Positions 6,114 to 7,943 of a stretch of 7,943 nt of DNA are shown here, in pieces (positions within the stretch are counted from its first letter, which is position 1; each line of letters opens with the position of its first letter). The notes beneath the pieces are model-generated. The model worked only from the letters and a program-made list of their open reading frames with translations. It was not told the DNA's origin and did not search any database. The position numbers and the translations under genes were made by a program. The DNA is from Phycisphaerae bacterium. GTDB lineage: Bacteria; Planctomycetota; Phycisphaerae; Phycisphaerales; SM1A02. The stretch lies in NCBI GenBank assembly GCA_002690755.1, contig NZFT01000119.1, forward strand, positions 2,415-10,357. Reading direction: 5' to 3'.

Positions 6114-7273
6114 CGGTCCATCCCCGACAGACGGCTGTGGGCGGGATGCACGGCACCTGCTCGACAGACGAGCACGCCACCCATTCCTTCCACATGAAGG
6201 TCGTCACCCTCGGGAGACCCGACCAGGACGTCATCATCCTCCCGCAGTGCCAGTGATCCGTCCTCCACGAGGGAGGTGAGGAAGGCGGTGAGGTTGTTGG
6301 AATAGAGCAGGCTTGCGGTGCCGGCGACGGTTCCGGGGAGATTCGTGGGCCCGATCACAGAGACGCCGGCCCCGACTCGGACCACCTCGTCGGGCACCGT
6401 GAGTTCGCAATTGCCGCCCACGTCGGCGTTGAGATCGACCACCACCGCCCCCGCCTTGAAGCCCGCGACCGCGGAAGCGGAAATCGTCGTCGGCGCCGGA
6501 CGGCCGAAGGTCCGGGCGGTGGTGATGACGACCTCCGCCTCCGAGGCGACCTCGCACACCACGCGATTGACCTTCTGCACGAACTCCGGGGTCAGGGGGC
6601 GGGCGTACCCCGATGCGTCCTCGAAGTCGTCCATGCCTTCCACGTCGATGAACGTTCCTCCTACGGACTCGATCTGCTCGGCGGCGGAACGTCGGACGTC
6701 CGAGGCGAAGACGACGGCCCCCATGCGTCTGGAGGTCGAGATCGCCTGCAGTCCCGCGACCCCGCTGCCCATGACCACGACCCGTCCCGGTCGCACCGTG
6801 CCTGCGGACGTGGTCATCATCGGAATCGCCCGGCTGGCATGGGCCATGCCCATCAACGCCGCCGCATATCCCGCGAGGTTGTCCTGACTCGAATTCACGT
6901 CCATTGACTGGGCTCGAGAGAGCCGCCGCGGGATGAGATCCATGGAGAGCAGGGTGATTCCCCTCTCCAGGCATGCGCTCAGACGGTCCGGATGACGGAA
7001 GGGGTCGGCCATGCAGACGAGGCTGGCATCCGGGGCGAGGTCTTCCACGCCGGGGAATCGAACCGCGGCCAGCGTGTCGCAGCGACGCACCTCCGCACGA
7101 TCAACGATCTTCGCTCCGGCATCCTTGTACGCCGAGTCGGGATGGTTGGCGGACAGCCCCGCTCCCCGCTCGACGTGCACTTCAAAGCCGGCTCGAGTGA
7201 GTCTCCGGAGACTGGACGGTACGATCCCGACGCGGGGCTCGCCTTCCGGCTCTTTCGGCACTCCCAGCTTCAT
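6110..7273 (-). CDS. pntAA: NAD(P) transhydrogenase subunit alpha part 1 (NAD-binding)
   Basis: A 387-residue soluble subunit (domain I) that binds NAD(H) and passes hydride to or from NADP on PntB. The N terminus MKLGVPKE fits the family, so the ATG at 7273 was chosen over upstream starts that add 61 Arg- and Pro-rich residues. The RQD loop is present as R117, Q122 and D125 within RRLSRAQSMD; one extra Arg precedes it compared with E. coli or Rhodospirillum. SSQDNLAGY follows at 128-136. The nucleotide fold has GSGVAG (169-174) and the ribose-binding Asp192. Later family segments are TTARTFGRPAP, VVVDLNADVGGNCE and TNLPGTVAGTAS. The C-terminal 45 residues are less typical. No clear Shine-Dalgarno precedes the start. 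It is the first gene of the three-gene operon, overlapping pntAB by four bases. Confidence 0.94.
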   Translation of the reverse strand: MKLGVPKEPEGEPRVGIVPSSLRRLTRAGFEVHVERGAGLSANHPDSAYKDAGAKIVDRAEVRRCDTLAAVRFPGVEDLAPDASLVCMADPFRHPDRLSACLERGITLLSMDLIPRRLSRAQSMDVNSSQDNLAGYAAALMGMAHASRAIPMMTTSAGTVRPGRVVVMGSGVAGLQAISTSRRMGAVVFASDVRRSAAEQIESVGGTFIDVEGMDDFEDASGYARPLTPEFVQKVNRVVCEVASEAEVVITTARTFGRPAPTTISASAVAGFKAGAVVVDLNADVGGNCELTVPDEVVRVGAGVSVIGPTNLPGTVAGTASLLYSNNLTAFLTSLVEDGSLALREDDDVLVGSPEGDDLHVEGMGGVLVCRAGAVHPAHSRLSGMDR

Positions 7274-7597
7274 AGAAATCTGTTCGGCCGGTGGCGACCT
7301 CGGGATGCACCAGGTTGGGAAAGCCGCGGGAGTCCCTGGGAACGTTTCGCCCGATCCCGGATCTTCTGGATGCGATCGGTTGGACGCGATCGGTCGAGGC
7401 CGCGGCCGCCTTCTTCCCGCGGGGCCCGGAGAGCCGACTTCCAGCGATTCCGTCAAGACTGGTGAGGCTCATGACCGCGGCTTGAGTCGCTGGAGGTCTC
7501 CGGAGATGTTAATGAAATGAGATGCGATACGCGTCCGTGGTGTCCTCGAGGTGGGCGTACCTCGTCGTCCTCGTCGTCCTCGTCGTCCTCATCGGCC
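7274..7597. other. pnt upstream region with a 9-bp tandem repeat
   Basis: No convincing gene is seen. The pnt promoter should lie here on the minus strand, but I find no clear paired -35 and -10 boxes; a TTGACG on the minus strand near 7455 has no matching -10. A tandem repeat of CCTCGTCGT runs from 7560 to 7586 (three exact copies), with a degenerate fourth (CCTCATCGG) to 7595. A minus-strand frame would read it as Asp-Glu repeats, but the rest of that frame is not protein-like. CCAGCGA (7441-7447) and TCGCTGG (7487-7493) form a loose inverted pair. Confidence 0.4.
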
Positions 7598-7621
7598 GAG
7601 GTGGTTTTCGAAAACCACCTC
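7598..7621. promoter_or_regulatory. 24-bp perfect palindrome
   Basis: GAGGTGGTTTTC (7598-7609) is followed directly by its exact reverse complement (7610-7621). There is no spacer and no T run on either side, so a dimer-binding operator fits better than a terminator. It lies about 325 bases upstream of the pntAA start and 32 bases from repeat 4. Confidence 0.5.
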
Positions 7622-7652
7622 CAGCTGACGGAGTGATGTGTCTCCAACGCGT

Positions 7653-7742
7653 GACAACCCGCCCCGATCGGGATCGAGGCGGGTGAGGCGATTCGAACGC
7701 CCGACATTCACGTTGGCAAAACGCATGGCCTTCAAAAAACCG
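7653..7742 (-). repeat. tRNA-Gly(GCC) 3'-half repeat, copy 4, with hairpin
   Basis: On the minus strand this copy has anticodon loop TTGCCAA (7719-7713), CGTGA, variable region ATGTC, T arm GGGCG-TTCGAAT-CGCCT (7702-7686) and acceptor strand CACCCGC (7685-7679). The 5' side of the anticodon stem and the 5' half of the tRNA are lost. The spacer between tRNA and hairpin seen in copies 1-3 is missing. Instead the acceptor strand joins the hairpin: ACCCGCC (7657-7663) with GGCGGGT (7678-7684), and inner CGAT (7665-7668) with ATCG (7673-7676). The flank GCATG..TTCAAAA..CCG (7723-7742) resembles that of copy 1. Confidence 0.85.
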
Positions 7743-7744
7743 TG

Positions 7745-7812
7745 TTCCTGTTCACAGGAATCCGTGTCGAATGTAGCAACCGTCGCCCGTGTTGACTCAA
7801 CCACGTCAACAC
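7745..7812. other. two short hairpins before the ACR3-like fragment
   Basis: TTCCTG-TTCA-CAGGAA (7745-7760) is a 6-bp stem with a tetraloop. GTGTTGAC (7789-7796) and GTCAACAC (7805-7812) form an 8-bp stem with an 8-base loop. No T run follows either. They could be operators or leftovers of the junction with repeat 4. Confidence 0.35.
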
Positions 7813-7848
7813 ACCGCCAGCAACCGACAGCCACGAGCAGCCGCGGCG

Positions 7849-7943
7849 GCCACCCTCGCGTTCACCGCTTCGGGCAACAACTTCGAACTGGCGATCGCGG
7901 TCGCCATCGCGGTGTTCGGCATCGGTTCCGGCGTGGCGTTCGC
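7849..7943 (+). pseudogene. ACR3-like arsenite efflux fragment, 5' part missing
   Basis: The plus-strand frame from 7849 to the window edge reads [20 protein letters not shown], then [12 protein letters not shown]. This resembles the late transmembrane segment of ACR3-type arsenite permeases, whose members show a [15 protein letters not shown] motif containing the conserved membrane Glu. In a full ACR3 of about 350-400 residues this motif lies near residue 300, but here the frame is closed by a TAG at 7774-7776 and the codons just upstream do not look like the family. So the first roughly 290 residues are absent. The gene end lies beyond the window. The break falls about 110 bases from repeat 4. 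Identification rests on about 31 residues. Confidence 0.5.

Noticed and set aside
7274..7456. 61-residue N-terminal extension of PntAA
   Set aside because: It is Arg- and Pro-rich and unlike the family; MKLGVPKE at 7273 matches the known PntA start.
7453..7707. 84-codon minus-strand frame with an Asp-Glu run
   Set aside because: It runs through the palindrome and into repeat 4 and shows no domain; the acidic run comes from the 9-bp repeat.
118..7742. CRISPR array or integron attC sites
   Set aside because: Only four copies at irregular spacing of 1.4 to 4 kb, clearly derived from a tRNA, with no cas genes, integrase or attC-type core sites seen.

Overview
The window is GC-rich bacterial DNA, most likely from a planctomycete of the Phycisphaerae. 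The main clue is a secreted protein with a PAPG-type PEP-CTERM tail (hydrophobic stretch, then Arg-rich end), a style common in Phycisphaerales. A DUF1501-like gene remnant, a family abundant in planctomycetes, agrees with this. The assignment is an inference from protein style, not from a marker gene.

Layout, left to right. A possible gene start reads out of the left edge (1-80, minus). A tRNA-Gly(GCC)-derived repeat follows (118-242). A plus-strand pyruvate decarboxylase gene (533-2230) has a good sigma-70-like promoter (438-466) and a terminator formed by the hairpin of the second repeat (2264-2348). On the minus strand come a PEP-CTERM-type exported protein (2480-3229) with a strong terminator hairpin, and the C-terminal scrap of a DUF1501 gene (3302-3472). 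The third repeat is at 3639-3733. A decayed gene of unknown function follows (3940-4293, minus), then the proton-translocating nicotinamide nucleotide transhydrogenase operon pntAA-pntAB-pntB (7273 down to 4376, minus). Upstream of it lie a 9-bp tandem repeat and a 24-bp perfect palindrome, then the fourth repeat (7653-7742). The right edge carries a fragment resembling an ACR3 arsenite-efflux gene without its 5' part.

The most unusual structure is the set of four repeats. Each is the 3' half of a tRNA-Gly(GCC) gene (anticodon loop side, T arm, 3' acceptor strand) followed by a GC-rich hairpin. None has the 5' half of the tRNA. All four point the same way, and they cut the window into modules: pyruvate decarboxylase; PEP-CTERM protein plus DUF1501 scrap; unknown remnant plus pnt operon; ACR3-like fragment. 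This looks like scars of repeated insertion at a tRNA-Gly gene, or like a dispersed tRNA-derived repeat. No integrase or transposase is visible here, so the mechanism is open.

Functionally, pyruvate decarboxylase makes acetaldehyde from pyruvate, and transhydrogenase exchanges reducing equivalents between NADH and NADPH at the membrane. Both touch central carbon and redox balance, but they lie in separate modules on opposite strands and nothing shows that they are co-regulated.
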